Of a DNA stretch of 63,876 nt, positions 18,701-26,792 are shown piece by piece (position 1 is the first letter of the stretch; every line of letters begins with the position of its first letter). Made by a program: the position numbers and the translations under genes. The notes beneath the pieces are model-generated. The model did no database searches. It saw only the letters and a program-made list of their open reading frames with translations, and had not been told where the DNA came from. The stretch lies in assembly GCA_903865935.1 (NCBI GenBank), contig CAIPLT010000060.1:1-63876 (forward strand). The letters run 5' to 3'. The DNA is from Caldifarciminota bacterium. Lineage in GTDB: Bacteria > Hydrothermota > Tepidihabitantia > Tepidihabitantales > CAIPLT01.

Positions 18701-19736
18701 CATTTTCAAGTTGAATATCGTTGGCTAAATTTGACCAAGCCTTGATATTATAATCACCGGTCACATTTGGTACCTGCCATACTGGTTGGAAAGTGACTAA
18801 TTCAGTTGAATTACGAGCGATATCATACTGTGTATACTCAGTATCCATATAGGTTATACCTGGCCCATCAATCTGAAGGATTATTGGTATACCGGGTGAT
18901 AAAGAAGTTCTACCATAGTTCCTGACCCTTGCTTTTACTGTTATTACAGTATCAGGATGCTCAGGGTCATTGCGGTCAAGAATTTTTTCAACATTTTCAA
19001 CTGCGGTTACACCAGCATTGGTATCTAGTGGCGTATAACTGACAATTGCTTCCTGCATAAAATCGTAACGATTACTTGACCAGGTTTGACCGGGTCGTTT
19101 TCTTTCATTCCTGGTTGTATCAGTATTTTCTGAACCGTCCGACATCATATTAATATCCAATGTTGGTGCCCAAAGACCTAACCAAAAATCTTCGTTAGCA
19201 TTAAATGTGATAATTGTTGGTAATTGTGGCAGATTGATCCATGCTGCGTCATTGATCGACCAAGATGGGATAAGATAGTAACCATTAAAAACTTGTAAGC
19301 CCGGCTGATGCTTACCCTCAATAACTGTATCACGCCAGACTAAAAGACTGCATAAACATTGTGCGATACTTCGTGAACGGTATAATTGAAATCTGATAGA
19401 TTTAAGTGTACAGGCTGATGCAATATAATTAGGAACCGTTAATCTTGTTACGTAATAAACCGAGTCAGCCAAATAAAAAAAACTGGGATGTCCGTCATGA
19501 TTTCTGAGCGTATCAGGGTCTGGGTCACGATAACCGAGTTTTAGAGCTTGGTAAATATTAGCTTGGTTAGCTGTCTTGCTTGCAGGAAGTGCAATCAATT
19601 CCTTCTGATTTAGGTTTGGGGTATGATTGATTAATGGCATCATTTCCGGGCTTGAAGCAAAAGAAATTATGAGAGAGAAAAATATTCCAAATATAATAAA
19701 TATCAAAATGTTAGATAACGATTTTAGGTTTTTCAT
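15744..19736 (-). CDS. Giant secreted Kelch / choice-of-anchor protein with type IX-like sorting domain
   Basis: 1330 residues. A signal peptide (1-28) is followed by a CARDB-like Ig segment (~250-350), two cleaved-adhesin/choice-of-anchor-J-like domains (~355-505 and ~625-785), and an Fn3-like domain (~790-870). Six or seven Kelch-type blades follow (~885-1230, recurring KGG/KGN...FWxY), then a sorting domain (~1250-1330; ITLYPNPC ... LAPGVYFIGY). The protein is presumably displayed on or released from the cell surface by a T9SS-like route. Its Kelch region resembles that of the gene at 56122. A -10 box ends 7 nt before the ATG. Confidence 0.8.
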   Translation of the reverse strand: MKNLKSLSNILIFIIFGIFFSLIISFASSPEMMPLINHTPNLNQKELIALPASKTANQANIYQALKLGYRDPDPDTLRNHDGHPSFFYLADSVYYVTRLTVPNYIASACTLKSIRFQLYRSRSIAQCLCSLLVWRDTVIEGKHQPGLQVFNGYYLIPSWSINDAAWINLPQLPTIITFNANEDFWLGLWAPTLDINMMSDGSENTDTTRNERKRPGQTWSSNRYDFMQEAIVSYTPLDTNAGVTAVENVEKILDRNDPEHPDTVITVKARVRNYGRTSLSPGIPIILQIDGPGITYMDTEYTQYDIARNSTELVTFQPVWQVPNVTGDYNIKAWSNLANDIQLENDTANMTTFVYTHGQRESFLAPEFPPSGWTVFNFNSGNEWERVTFTYYNDPNSAEIFFDPTPYPANNDWLITSCFKALPSDSIIFWYRAASSQYYETLLVRVNTNHDLDTVNFSVVQTVVTNDTKWQHCIIPLNGIISDSAHINVAFHYPCYRHFYIAMDEVIIPPPDTVFDFFTVSITAPGLPITKDSSYIPAAKFRNNSIGSGPEGVPVFYQIIGDSTFYFDSSFVGIDPGSTEPVKFNLFLPTVSETVLIKVWTGYANDENRTNDTIFKTVFIAPKFQSIPYVENFDENWGPFGNNPPLGGWRVIDNGQGQGEPAWNTNDWHKDTVRINSALIRDVAQVFYSPFEISNDRLISPRFDCSNPGTYILSFWHWYRDANPITEDSGLILISTNGGATWNRRIARYTNASDSGYKTFTISQYAACSSNVKICFWYNATNEYWWSIDDFSLEWIPSVPVLTYPPDNFDTSANYIRFTWSSVPGATNYVIQVAYDSDFQYIRTSDTVLTNSDSLDLIPTDYWWRVQTGIPYSTWSETRHLHVGNPPQPIYGWYQLASISPSPSSRFVGDGGALIFCALDSNIYLLKGNNTRDFYAYDIVDSVWSPRALIGLDTQITRSVKKGGAMCFGDTLLYAVKGNKSNEFWVYNPKTDTWIQKASVKDIKLYGGTGLVYMPATRSENKINHQTISDDNTLMPTENKIYLLAGGRKPTEPNFYCYDIARDTWSELRKAPIEVNSNKAWRDGSCLTALDGTIYALKGGDKYNYFYSYDIISDSWITRESIPRIDTLYGRKKKVLVKDGAAMTAVNGEIYAIKGGGTNVFWKYTPNADTGIWTRLDSIPRLLKRSVPKKGAALTSGFDRVYLIKGNITLEFWQWYPETTIVASDKKIITPRENLNINASPVLTKYDMSITLYPNPCDQLTTITYTNAKSEQVSLKLFDAMGRTVKIIHQGYLPTGLYHTNLSVKDLAPGVYFIGYRNTEKELITKLIIQ

Positions 19737-19743
19737 AGAACCA

Positions 19744-19773
19744 ATTATATAATTTTACATAGCTGATTGTCAA
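19744..19773 (-). promoter_or_regulatory. Promoter of the 1330-residue secreted protein, leaderless type
   Basis: Minus strand TTGACA (19768-19773), 18 nt, TATAAT (19744-19749), 7 nt to the ATG. No Shine-Dalgarno. Confidence 0.65.
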
Positions 19774-19943
19774 GTAAAATCTTATATGAAAAACACTATG
19801 TGAATTTCACAACTATTCACAGAGCAAATGGTTACACTTTAATTCATTAAATTAGTGCTCTTACGTAACGATTTTTGCTTAAGGGTATAATCTTATTTAG
19901 TTACCATTAATTGTTGAATGATAATATTTACTATGATTGCTAT

Positions 19944-21428
19944 TTAATCGATTGTGTCTAAAACCTCTAAAGGAAGATCAGAGAATTTTGATAGCCACTG
20001 CTTACGTTCCGTCTTTAAATTTAGAACGTGTGATTTATATTCTTCTTCGGTATAATAATTAAGCGGATTAAATAGCTCGAGATTAATATTCGGTATTTCA
20101 ACCGGAATAAGATAATGCCAATCGGGATCAACCTGCCATTTAATTGAACCGCGGGCAATCTGTTTGATTATCTCTACTGAATCCCGAACCGTTATTTTTT
20201 CGCCGTTCTCACCACCAACCCGTCCAGTATTCATTACATAAACTTCCATATCCGGATGTTGTTTTAATATTTCATAAAAACGCTTTCCCTCTTCGACTTC
20301 CGGGCCGATAATAAACGGGTTTGTTCCGACCACCCGTTTTGATTTTCCAGCCTGGGATGGGTCGCCGGCTGATGTTTCAACTGACTCACCCAGCATAAAG
20401 AATGCCGCGCCCTGCTCGGGTGCCAATTTAGTCACCGGCGGTATAATATCATTGCGACGATAGATGAATATTAAAATATTAGCATAAGGCAGGTCTATTT
20501 TATCGTCCGTATAATCCATATCGCGCCGCATCACAACCGCACGGCCATTTGATGTTAACAAATAATTTTGAAAATCAACTTTACCATCTTCTTCAACAAA
20601 TACGTTCTCTAATATCGCATTGGGACTGGTGACCGCTTTGTATAAAAGCGGTTCGGCCTTGGGTCTTAAGCCTTCGGTTTTCATATAGAAATTATTTTCG
20701 GTTCCGATTGCTGAGCCATCCGGTTTCATAAATACTACATCATCCTGTTTAATAATAACACCCTCATCACCGGTCAAAAAATGATTATGACAGGTCAAAG
20801 TAGTCTTGCCTGTACCAGATAAACCGAAAAGTAATATTCCCTTATTCATTAATTTCTGAGTTTTGTCTCTGGTTCTGATTATTTTACTCCCCGCGTGTAA
20901 CCCGAGCCAGCCGCGTTGTTTTGCTAAGTACATCCCCATGCGTAAGAATGCCTTTTTTATTTCACCGACGTAATCACTGCCAAAAACAAATGTCGTATGC
21001 TCTGTAGGTAGAACAAGTACTTTTCTTTCCGGCCATTCTGGAATAGAAACAACTGTCATGTCCGGCTGGTCTTTTCCATTAGGCTCGAACAGCATTTCAT
21101 GCCACATAAATGCATTGCGCGCGTAATCCTTGGTAATATAATACCGGCACAAAAATTGAGTTTCACCTGACTGCCCCATAGTTCTTTCAACCATAATCAT
21201 CCGTTTCTTTGCCACATATTCAAGACCACGGTCAATAAACTGCTGCTGAATCGGGGTTGGCGCGTTTTCGATAATTTCCGTAAACTTTGCGCTACGGGAG
21301 CGGATATTGGATATATAAGCAGCACTGCCAAACTCAGTTACAATTTCATCTTTTTCGGCTAATTTTCTAAGTTCTGACTTGCTTAAACCCTTTATTATTT
21401 GTCTTGGTTTTATCAATTCATTAATCAT
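19944..21428 (-). CDS. pckA: Phosphoenolpyruvate carboxykinase (ATP), divergent
   Basis: 494 residues. The kinase-1a P loop GLSGTGKTTL (~200-209) is exact for ATP-PEPCK. GTENNFYMKTEG, IIPPVTKLAPEQGAAFFMLGE, NPFIIGP and VMNTGRVGG match the conserved C-terminal half. The usual kinase-2 GDDEHGW is replaced by TGDEGVIIKQDD, so this is a divergent member. It interconverts oxaloacetate and PEP with ATP/ADP and could draw off C4 acids made through the methylmalonyl-CoA genes in the window. Monocistronic, with a promoter 7 nt from the ATG. Confidence 0.82.
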   Translation of the reverse strand: MINELIKPRQIIKGLSKSELRKLAEKDEIVTEFGSAAYISNIRSRSAKFTEIIENAPTPIQQQFIDRGLEYVAKKRMIMVERTMGQSGETQFLCRYYITKDYARNAFMWHEMLFEPNGKDQPDMTVVSIPEWPERKVLVLPTEHTTFVFGSDYVGEIKKAFLRMGMYLAKQRGWLGLHAGSKIIRTRDKTQKLMNKGILLFGLSGTGKTTLTCHNHFLTGDEGVIIKQDDVVFMKPDGSAIGTENNFYMKTEGLRPKAEPLLYKAVTSPNAILENVFVEEDGKVDFQNYLLTSNGRAVVMRRDMDYTDDKIDLPYANILIFIYRRNDIIPPVTKLAPEQGAAFFMLGESVETSAGDPSQAGKSKRVVGTNPFIIGPEVEEGKRFYEILKQHPDMEVYVMNTGRVGGENGEKITVRDSVEIIKQIARGSIKWQVDPDWHYLIPVEIPNINLELFNPLNYYTEEEYKSHVLNLKTERKQWLSKFSDLPLEVLDTID

Positions 21429-21435
21429 AGATATA

Positions 21436-21464
21436 ATAATAACATAATTTTAGAGATATGTCAA
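21436..21464 (-). promoter_or_regulatory. Promoter of pckA, leaderless type
   Basis: Minus strand TTGACA (21459-21464), 17 nt, TATTAT (21436-21441), 7 nt to the ATG. No Shine-Dalgarno. Confidence 0.65.
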
Positions 21465-21803
21465 AATCTATCGTAACCTATTATCATGCTATTTGTAGGC
21501 ATTATACTATCCATTTAACATGCAAAGCCTATATCAGGAATTTGAACAGAAATCCTCGGTATCATCCTGGCTTATCGAATAGCATATTAAATATTAGATT
21601 ATTAGTGAATCGTAATAAATTGCCGTCATGAAAATTTATTAACACTCCTAAAAGTCTTGCCTCTATGCGACCTCCTTTGCCGTGTATAGGGTAAAAATAC
21701 CCTAACAAAGGGTCAGGTTTGACTTAACCCCACCCTAGCCCGTTGCATGACTAGTTTTATTATTTATTTATTTAAATCAATTACCTAGATTAACTCGACT
21801 TAA
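21465..21803. other. Intergenic region with alternating AGGGT/ACCCT elements
   Basis: About 340 nt without a coding frame. Near 21686-21740 it carries AGGGTA-AAAA-TACCCT, then AGGGT and ACCCCACCCT, so each ACCCT can pair with either neighbour. It lies upstream of the cysK promoter and has no T tract, so I cannot assign a function. Confidence 0.35.
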
Positions 21804-21831
21804 TTGACTTATCTCTATTTCTAAATATACT
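21804..21831 (+). promoter_or_regulatory. Promoter of the cysteine synthase gene, leaderless type
   Basis: TTGACT (21804-21809), 16 nt, TATACT (21826-21831), 6 nt to the ATG at 21838. No Shine-Dalgarno. Confidence 0.65.
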
Positions 21832-21837
21832 ACATAT

Positions 21838-22854
21838 ATGAATAATTCTGAAGCAAAACCTTCAGATTGTAGAATCACCAAGTCAATTCTTGATTCAATT
21901 GGTTGTACACCAATGATTGAAATGAATATTGAACATGAAGGCGAAAAATGGCATTTCTTTGCCAAGCTTGAGTTTATGAACCCAACTGGCAGTGTCAAAG
22001 ACCGTATCGCAAAATATATTATCGAACAAGCAGAAAAGCGTGGTGAACTTAAACCTGACTCGATTGTCGTTGAAGCAACCAGCGGTAATACTGGCATTGG
22101 ATTATCAATGGTTTGTGCAGTCAAAAAATACAGATGTATAATTGTTATGCCCGAGCATATGAGCGTTGAACGCAGAAAGATAATGACGATTTTAGGCGCT
22201 GAAATCTGCCTGACTCCAGTCAAGGAACTTTTTGAAGGAGCTCGTAACCGGACGCGGAAAATGGCATCAAGAGAACCTAAGGTTTTTTTACCACGCCAGT
22301 TCGAAAATCCTGACAATGCGCAGTGTCATTATTATACAACTGCGCAAGAAATTTTAGAACAAATCGGTGATAGAAAGATTGATGCTTTTGTTGCGGGTAT
22401 TGGCACTGGTGGAACATTAATGGGTGTAAGCAAACGTTTAAGAGAAGTAAATCCCTTATGTAAATCAATTGCAGTTGAACCAGAAGAAGCTGCAATGCTT
22501 AAAGGTTGTAAAACACCATGTACACATGAAATTGCTGGTATTGGTGATGGTTTTATTCCAGAGCTTATCGATGTTAATAAAATAAGCTGGCCTGATGCAA
22601 TTTCAAGTATTGATGCACTTAATATGTCAAGAAAAATTTGTCAGACATATGGAATGATGGTTGGTGTTTCTTCTGGTGCAAATGTGTTGGCCGTAATAAA
22701 TATCTTAAAGAAAATCGGAAAAGATAATATAGTTGTAACTGTCCTACCAGACCGTTCCGAACGGTACTTTTCAACAAATTTATATCAAGGTAATAAGGAT
22801 GAAATAATTAGAATTTGTGGACAAGGCTGCGAAAACCCTTTCTGCTCTGATTAA
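21838..22854 (+). CDS. cysK: Cysteine synthase family (O-acetylserine sulfhydrylase / CBS-like)
   Basis: 338 residues. PLP lysine K54 sits in NPTGSVKDR. The substrate loop TSGNTGIG, the glycine loop GIGTGGTLMG and GVSSGAN near the C-terminus are intact. It makes cysteine from O-acetylserine (or O-phosphoserine) and sulfide. The terminal CGQGCENPFCSD tail is unusually cysteine-rich and may bind metal. No serine acetyltransferase is adjacent. CysK, CysM and cystathionine beta-synthase-like roles cannot be told apart by eye. Confidence 0.88.
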   Translation: MNNSEAKPSDCRITKSILDSIGCTPMIEMNIEHEGEKWHFFAKLEFMNPTGSVKDRIAKYIIEQAEKRGELKPDSIVVEATSGNTGIGLSMVCAVKKYRCIIVMPEHMSVERRKIMTILGAEICLTPVKELFEGARNRTRKMASREPKVFLPRQFENPDNAQCHYYTTAQEILEQIGDRKIDAFVAGIGTGGTLMGVSKRLREVNPLCKSIAVEPEEAAMLKGCKTPCTHEIAGIGDGFIPELIDVNKISWPDAISSIDALNMSRKICQTYGMMVGVSSGANVLAVINILKKIGKDNIVVTVLPDRSERYFSTNLYQGNKDEIIRICGQGCENPFCSD

Positions 22855-22863
22855 TCTGACCAC

Positions 22864-22891
22864 TTGACAATATAATAAAAGAAAATATAAT
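22864..22891 (+). promoter_or_regulatory. Consensus promoter upstream of the cobalamin riboswitch
   Basis: Exact TTGACA (22864-22869) and exact TATAAT (22886-22891), 16 nt apart. The predicted start near 22898 coincides with the first bases of riboswitch helix P1. Confidence 0.8.
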
Positions 22892-22897
22892 CATTTA

Positions 22898-23079
22898 ACT
22901 GAAGGAAGTCCGTTTTAACGGACTCAGTTCTTTAATAAAGAACTGGGCAGGGAAGGTCGTGAAAATCGACCACGGTCCCACCCACTGTAATTGTGATGTT
23001 TCTTTAAAACCACTGTAAAATACTTTACAGGAAGGCAGAAACTACCAAACACACGAGTCAGGAAACCTATCCTTCAGTA
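22898..23079 (+). promoter_or_regulatory. Cobalamin (AdoCbl) riboswitch
   Basis: The closing helix P1 pairs ACTGAAGGA (22898-22906) with TCCTTCAGT (23070-23078). Core B12-box elements appear in order: GGGCAGGGAA, GTGAAAATC, CCACGGTCCC, CCACTGTAA and GAGTCAGGAAACCT. Downstream, GCCTT (23091-23095) can pair with the AAAGG of the Shine-Dalgarno at 23101, suggesting translational control. B12 binding would shut off the TonB-dependent receptor gene. Confidence 0.93.
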
Positions 23080-23113
23080 CAAATGAATCGCCTTGCGCGG
23101 AAAGGAAAGATTT

Positions 23114-25093
23114 ATGAAAGTAAAGAATTCGTTTCTCTTAGTCCCATTATTATTAGTCAATCTCTTTGCTCAAGAAACTTCAATTAATGACACAATTTTT
23201 GTCACTGCGTCGCGAATCGAGATGAAAATGAAATCGCTTCCCTTAAGTACACAACTTATTACAAAAAATGATATAGCATTGAAATCAATCGGTGATGTCG
23301 CTTCAGTGCTATCGGGTGAAGCAGGAATTGATGTTCGCAATTATTCTTTAGTTAACGGCGCTTCGACTATTAATTTATTAGGTTCAACCAGTCAGCAAGT
23401 ACTTGTCCTATTGGATGGTCTGCCAATAAATTCTCCATCGATTGGAACTCCGGATTTAGGATTAATTCCGCTAAATACGCTTGACCGAATTGAAGTCGTA
23501 AAAGGACCGACATCTAGTTTATACGGTGCAAATGCTCTGGGCGGTGTCGTTAACTTTATAACGGACAACCCTTTCAATCTGAAAAAAAATCCTGAATATG
23601 ATGTTGGCATGCGTTATGGTTCTTATCATACAAACGGATTAAACTTTAATTTAAAAAGTGCAATTAATAATAATAGTTTGGTTTTCGATGGTCATCGAAT
23701 TAAAACTAATGGTCTAAGAACAAATGACGATGCTTTAGCACAAGGACTAAGTTTAGTTTCGGGTTATAATCTAAGTTCGAATAGTAAAGTTAGAGTCGAC
23801 CTGAGATACGAAAACAAAGCATTGGGTTTACCAGGACCGCAACCTGATACCTCCCAGCATCCTTTTTATGGTGATGCGACATCTTTCACTCGTTATGATC
23901 GTCAATTTGATACTTTGTATATAATTAAAGCTTCGTCTGAAACTAAACTTTACGATAATTGGGATTTTGAATTTAAATCACAATATGGATTAAACCAATC
24001 CCGTTTTTTATGGGTAGACCAGTACAGTCTTGATACTGCAATGTACCAGGACCATTATAATACAAAAGCGTTAGTTGGTAATCTCATAAGTCGTTATCAC
24101 TTTACTCAAGAACAAAGTATTGCTTTGGGAATCGATTATGAGTATGATAATTTCTTGGCTTATAGCCAATATCCTCAAGATACTTCTTGGAATCCAATTC
24201 TTTCGAAAATCGGATTATTTACTGAAGGTTCACTTGTGCTTAGGAAAATATTTCGTGCCTTTGGCAGTTTAAGATTTGACCGAAACTCTGGCTTCGGAAC
24301 ATTTATCAGTCCTGGTATAGGTATAACAGGTACGCTGACACCTTTGTTAAAGATTAGATTATATGCCGGTAGGGCATTTCACTCTCCTACTTTAAATGAC
24401 CTGTACTGGCCAAGTTCTGGAAATAAGAACTTAAAACCTGAGATTGGTAATGCTTATCAAATGGGATTTGATTATGTTCCTTACTATAATCTATTCATTT
24501 CTACAACAGCTTTCATGCGAAAAACTAAACAAATGATAAATTGGACGCCTGACACATCAGGAATATGGCGACCTGAAAATATTGATGCTTCATCCATTAA
24601 CGGTCTTGAATGGTTGACAAAATATCAAATTATTAGAAGTTTGTCAATACAATGTGCTGGAACTATCCAGAACGCTAATCAAATCCGTAAAGAAATGGTA
24701 TATTATGATTGGACTTCAAATACAACTGAATTTGCCAATGTAAAACGACAACAAGCTTATACACCTATTTTAACATTGTCATCAGATATTGCGTATAAAA
24801 GTGATTGGGGAAGTATTATCAATCTGAATTGTAAATATACGAGTTCGCGCACTAACTATTACCTATCCTATGATTCTTTGCCAAATGTAATAATGCAAAC
24901 AAAAATCTTACCTCAGCATGTAATATTCTCATTAAGTTTGAATCAGAAATTAGTCAATATTGTTAATATTATACTCAAGATTGATAATATCTTTAATGTG
25001 CAATATTCTGAACAATTTGGAAATAGTATTATTGATAAAGACTATCCTCGACCGGGAAGAACTATATTTGTCGGTATTAATATAAAGAATTAA
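23114..25093 (+). CDS. btuB: TonB-dependent outer-membrane receptor, probable vitamin B12 transporter (BtuB-like)
   Basis: 659 residues from the ATG at 23114, chosen because AAAGGAAAG precedes it; an in-frame TTG at 23093 is less likely. A signal peptide (1-19) is followed by a plug domain (~35-150; FVTASRIE, LLDGLPINS, IEVVKGPTSSLYGANALGGVVNF) and a barrel (~160-659; RAFHSPTLNDLYWP, DNIFNVQY). Genes behind cobalamin riboswitches with this fold usually import cobalamin. No BtuCDF genes are in the window. Its stop overlaps the convergent dut stop by 4 nt. Confidence 0.88.
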   Translation: MKVKNSFLLVPLLLVNLFAQETSINDTIFVTASRIEMKMKSLPLSTQLITKNDIALKSIGDVASVLSGEAGIDVRNYSLVNGASTINLLGSTSQQVLVLLDGLPINSPSIGTPDLGLIPLNTLDRIEVVKGPTSSLYGANALGGVVNFITDNPFNLKKNPEYDVGMRYGSYHTNGLNFNLKSAINNNSLVFDGHRIKTNGLRTNDDALAQGLSLVSGYNLSSNSKVRVDLRYENKALGLPGPQPDTSQHPFYGDATSFTRYDRQFDTLYIIKASSETKLYDNWDFEFKSQYGLNQSRFLWVDQYSLDTAMYQDHYNTKALVGNLISRYHFTQEQSIALGIDYEYDNFLAYSQYPQDTSWNPILSKIGLFTEGSLVLRKIFRAFGSLRFDRNSGFGTFISPGIGITGTLTPLLKIRLYAGRAFHSPTLNDLYWPSSGNKNLKPEIGNAYQMGFDYVPYYNLFISTTAFMRKTKQMINWTPDTSGIWRPENIDASSINGLEWLTKYQIIRSLSIQCAGTIQNANQIRKEMVYYDWTSNTTEFANVKRQQAYTPILTLSSDIAYKSDWGSIINLNCKYTSSRTNYYLSYDSLPNVIMQTKILPQHVIFSLSLNQKLVNIVNIILKIDNIFNVQYSEQFGNSIIDKDYPRPGRTIFVGINIKN

Positions 25094-25518
25094 CCAGTAT
25101 GACCAAAACCGCCAGAACCGCGTTTAGTTTTTGAAAGCTGCTTTTGCTCCTTCAATACGACTTTAGTCACTTTGGAAAATACCAGTTGCGCTATCCTATC
25201 ACCTTTATTAATTCTAAACGGCTTTTTACTGAAATTAAATAGAATTACCTTTATCTCACCGCGGTAATCAGCATCGATTGTACCAGGACTATTAAGAATA
25301 CCTATCCCCCATTTAGCGGCAAGTCCTGAACGTGGTCTGACTTGCGCTTCCATTCCTTTAGGTATTTCAATTGCAATACCAGTACCGACTAACTGAAATG
25401 CACCGCTCTTAATGACAGTTTGTTCTGATGAATGTAAATCAACACCAGATGCATCCGGTGTTTGATAATTAGGTGTAGATGTAGATTTAAGTTTGATAAA
25501 TTTAACTATGGTCATCAT
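25090..25518 (-). CDS. dut: dUTP diphosphatase (dUTPase)
   Basis: 142 residues. All five trimeric-dUTPase motifs are present: ASGVDL, RPRSGLA, GTIDADYRGEI, GDRIAQLVF and the C-terminal RGSGGFG. It hydrolyses dUTP to dUMP, protecting DNA from uracil and supplying thymidylate synthesis. It starts at an ATGA overlap with the RNase H gene, so it is translationally coupled. Confidence 0.96.
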   Translation of the reverse strand: MMTIVKFIKLKSTSTPNYQTPDASGVDLHSSEQTVIKSGAFQLVGTGIAIEIPKGMEAQVRPRSGLAAKWGIGILNSPGTIDADYRGEIKVILFNFSKKPFRINKGDRIAQLVFSKVTKVVLKEQKQLSKTKRGSGGFGHTG

Positions 25519-26009
25519 GAAAATAAGCTTTGTGTTTTATTGATATTAATGCTTTTTGCTTTTATATTAAGTTGCTTAACCGCATCTTTTATCGCTTTTT
25601 TAGCTAATTTATCGCAAACACGATTTTCTTCTCTTGGTATTAACACCATTTTCATATTAGGAAGTTCCATCTTAAGCTTTTGCACGATTGAATAAAGTTT
25701 TTTAAGACTCCAATCTTTTACTTTGTATGAACCATTTATTTGATTGTATAACAATTCTGAATCAGTCCTGATTTCAATCTCGGTTTCTGGTGTTAATCTT
25801 AAATTTAAACGTTTATCTTTTAGTACATTTAATGCGGATATCAAACCTTGATACTCAGCTTGATTATTTGTACCTTCACCGATAAATTTGCTGATTTCTA
25901 ATAATTTCTTGCCATATGCTGTCTCAAAAGTATTGCCAACTCCGCATAGACCAGGATTACCTTGCGAAGAACCGTCAATATATATGATAATTTTATCTAT
26001 ATGCTGCAA
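25515..26009 (-). CDS. rnhA: RNase HI-like (RVT_3 family) protein
   Basis: 164 residues. The RNase H acidic residues are visible: D in YIDGSSQGNPG (~12), E in NNQAEYQGL (~52), D in RTDSELLY (~88) and a late D in RVCDKLAKKA (~140). The GxSxGNPG opening is typical of the RVT_3 branch that includes bacterial and archaeal single-domain enzymes. It probably removes RNA from RNA-DNA hybrids. It sits between the zinc-ribbon gene and dut. Confidence 0.88.
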   Translation of the reverse strand: MQHIDKIIIYIDGSSQGNPGLCGVGNTFETAYGKKLLEISKFIGEGTNNQAEYQGLISALNVLKDKRLNLRLTPETEIEIRTDSELLYNQINGSYKVKDWSLKKLYSIVQKLKMELPNMKMVLIPREENRVCDKLAKKAIKDAVKQLNIKAKSININKTQSLFS

Positions 26010-26020
26010 TTTTGATGTAT

Positions 26021-26743
26021 TTATTGATTAGAATTCCTAGTAATAGGAGAAATGGCTATTCGACCGCAGTATTCACAGAAATATATTCGGTCGTTTTTCT
26101 TTATTTCTAAAACTTTCTGCGGTGGCAATGGATTTAGACAACCACCGCAACGTTCTCCTTCCACTACCACGACCGCAATACCACCTTTATTCTTTCGAAT
26201 TCTTTCATAAATCGCAAGTGAGTCTTTACCCAATATATTACATATCTCTTCCCGCACTTTTATTCGTTCCTTGATTGCTTTATGAATATTGACTTCCTCA
26301 TTTTTAAGCATGGTAATTTTATCCTTTGTTTCGTTTTCTATTTCAACTGACTCTGATTGTAAATGTTTTAGCTCTCTTTCAGTATTTTCAATCGTCTCCA
26401 TCACTTCGATTAATTTATCTTCAATTTTAGCTTTTTCTTTTTTTATATTTTCAATCTCTTTTAAAAACGCCTTATATTGGTCGTTAGTTTTTGCGGCATA
26501 AAGCTGCGTCGAATACTGTCCGATTTTTTCCTCAGTTTCTTTTAAATCAACTTCTAACAATTTATACTTCTTTTTTAACTCGGTAATATTATGTTGATGT
26601 TCATTTAATTCGGTCTTTTTATTGTCATTCACTAACTGCATACCTTCAATTCGGCGCGGCATATCTTTGCTTTTGTTTTCTAATATCGCGAGTTCCTTAT
26701 CGATATTCTGTAATTCGAGTAATTTAATTAAAATTTCTTGCAT
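26021..26743 (-). CDS. C4-type zinc-ribbon coiled-coil protein (DUF164 family)
   Basis: 240 residues from the ATG at 26743. Residues 10-175 are a long antiparallel coiled coil. The C-terminus has CGGCLNPLPPQ...FCEYCGR, a CxxC-CxxC zinc ribbon. The family is widespread, often near nucleic-acid genes, and its role is not settled. A longer reading back to 26782 runs through a terminator hairpin and is rejected. There is no Shine-Dalgarno, and the terminator's T tract ends just before the ATG. Confidence 0.8.
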   Translation of the reverse strand: MQEILIKLLELQNIDKELAILENKSKDMPRRIEGMQLVNDNKKTELNEHQHNITELKKKYKLLEVDLKETEEKIGQYSTQLYAAKTNDQYKAFLKEIENIKKEKAKIEDKLIEVMETIENTERELKHLQSESVEIENETKDKITMLKNEEVNIHKAIKERIKVREEICNILGKDSLAIYERIRKNKGGIAVVVVEGERCGGCLNPLPPQKVLEIKKNDRIYFCEYCGRIAISPITRNSNQ

Positions 26744-26744
26744 A

Positions 26745-26786
26745 ATTAAAAAAATCGGGGCGAGTCTTTTTTTAAGACACACCCCG
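26745..26786 (-). terminator. Rho-independent terminator directly after tRNA-Val
   Basis: Minus strand stem CGGGGTGTGTCT / AGACTCGCCCCG (12 bp, one T-T mismatch and one T-G pair), A-rich loop, followed by ATTTTTTT. It ends within 3-5 nt of the start codon of the downstream zinc-ribbon gene. Confidence 0.8.
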
Positions 26787-26792
26787 CATTAA

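Noticed and set aside
26744-26782. Earlier start for the zinc-ribbon gene at 26782
   Set aside because: Those codons are the terminator hairpin of tRNA-Val and do not resemble the family N-terminus.
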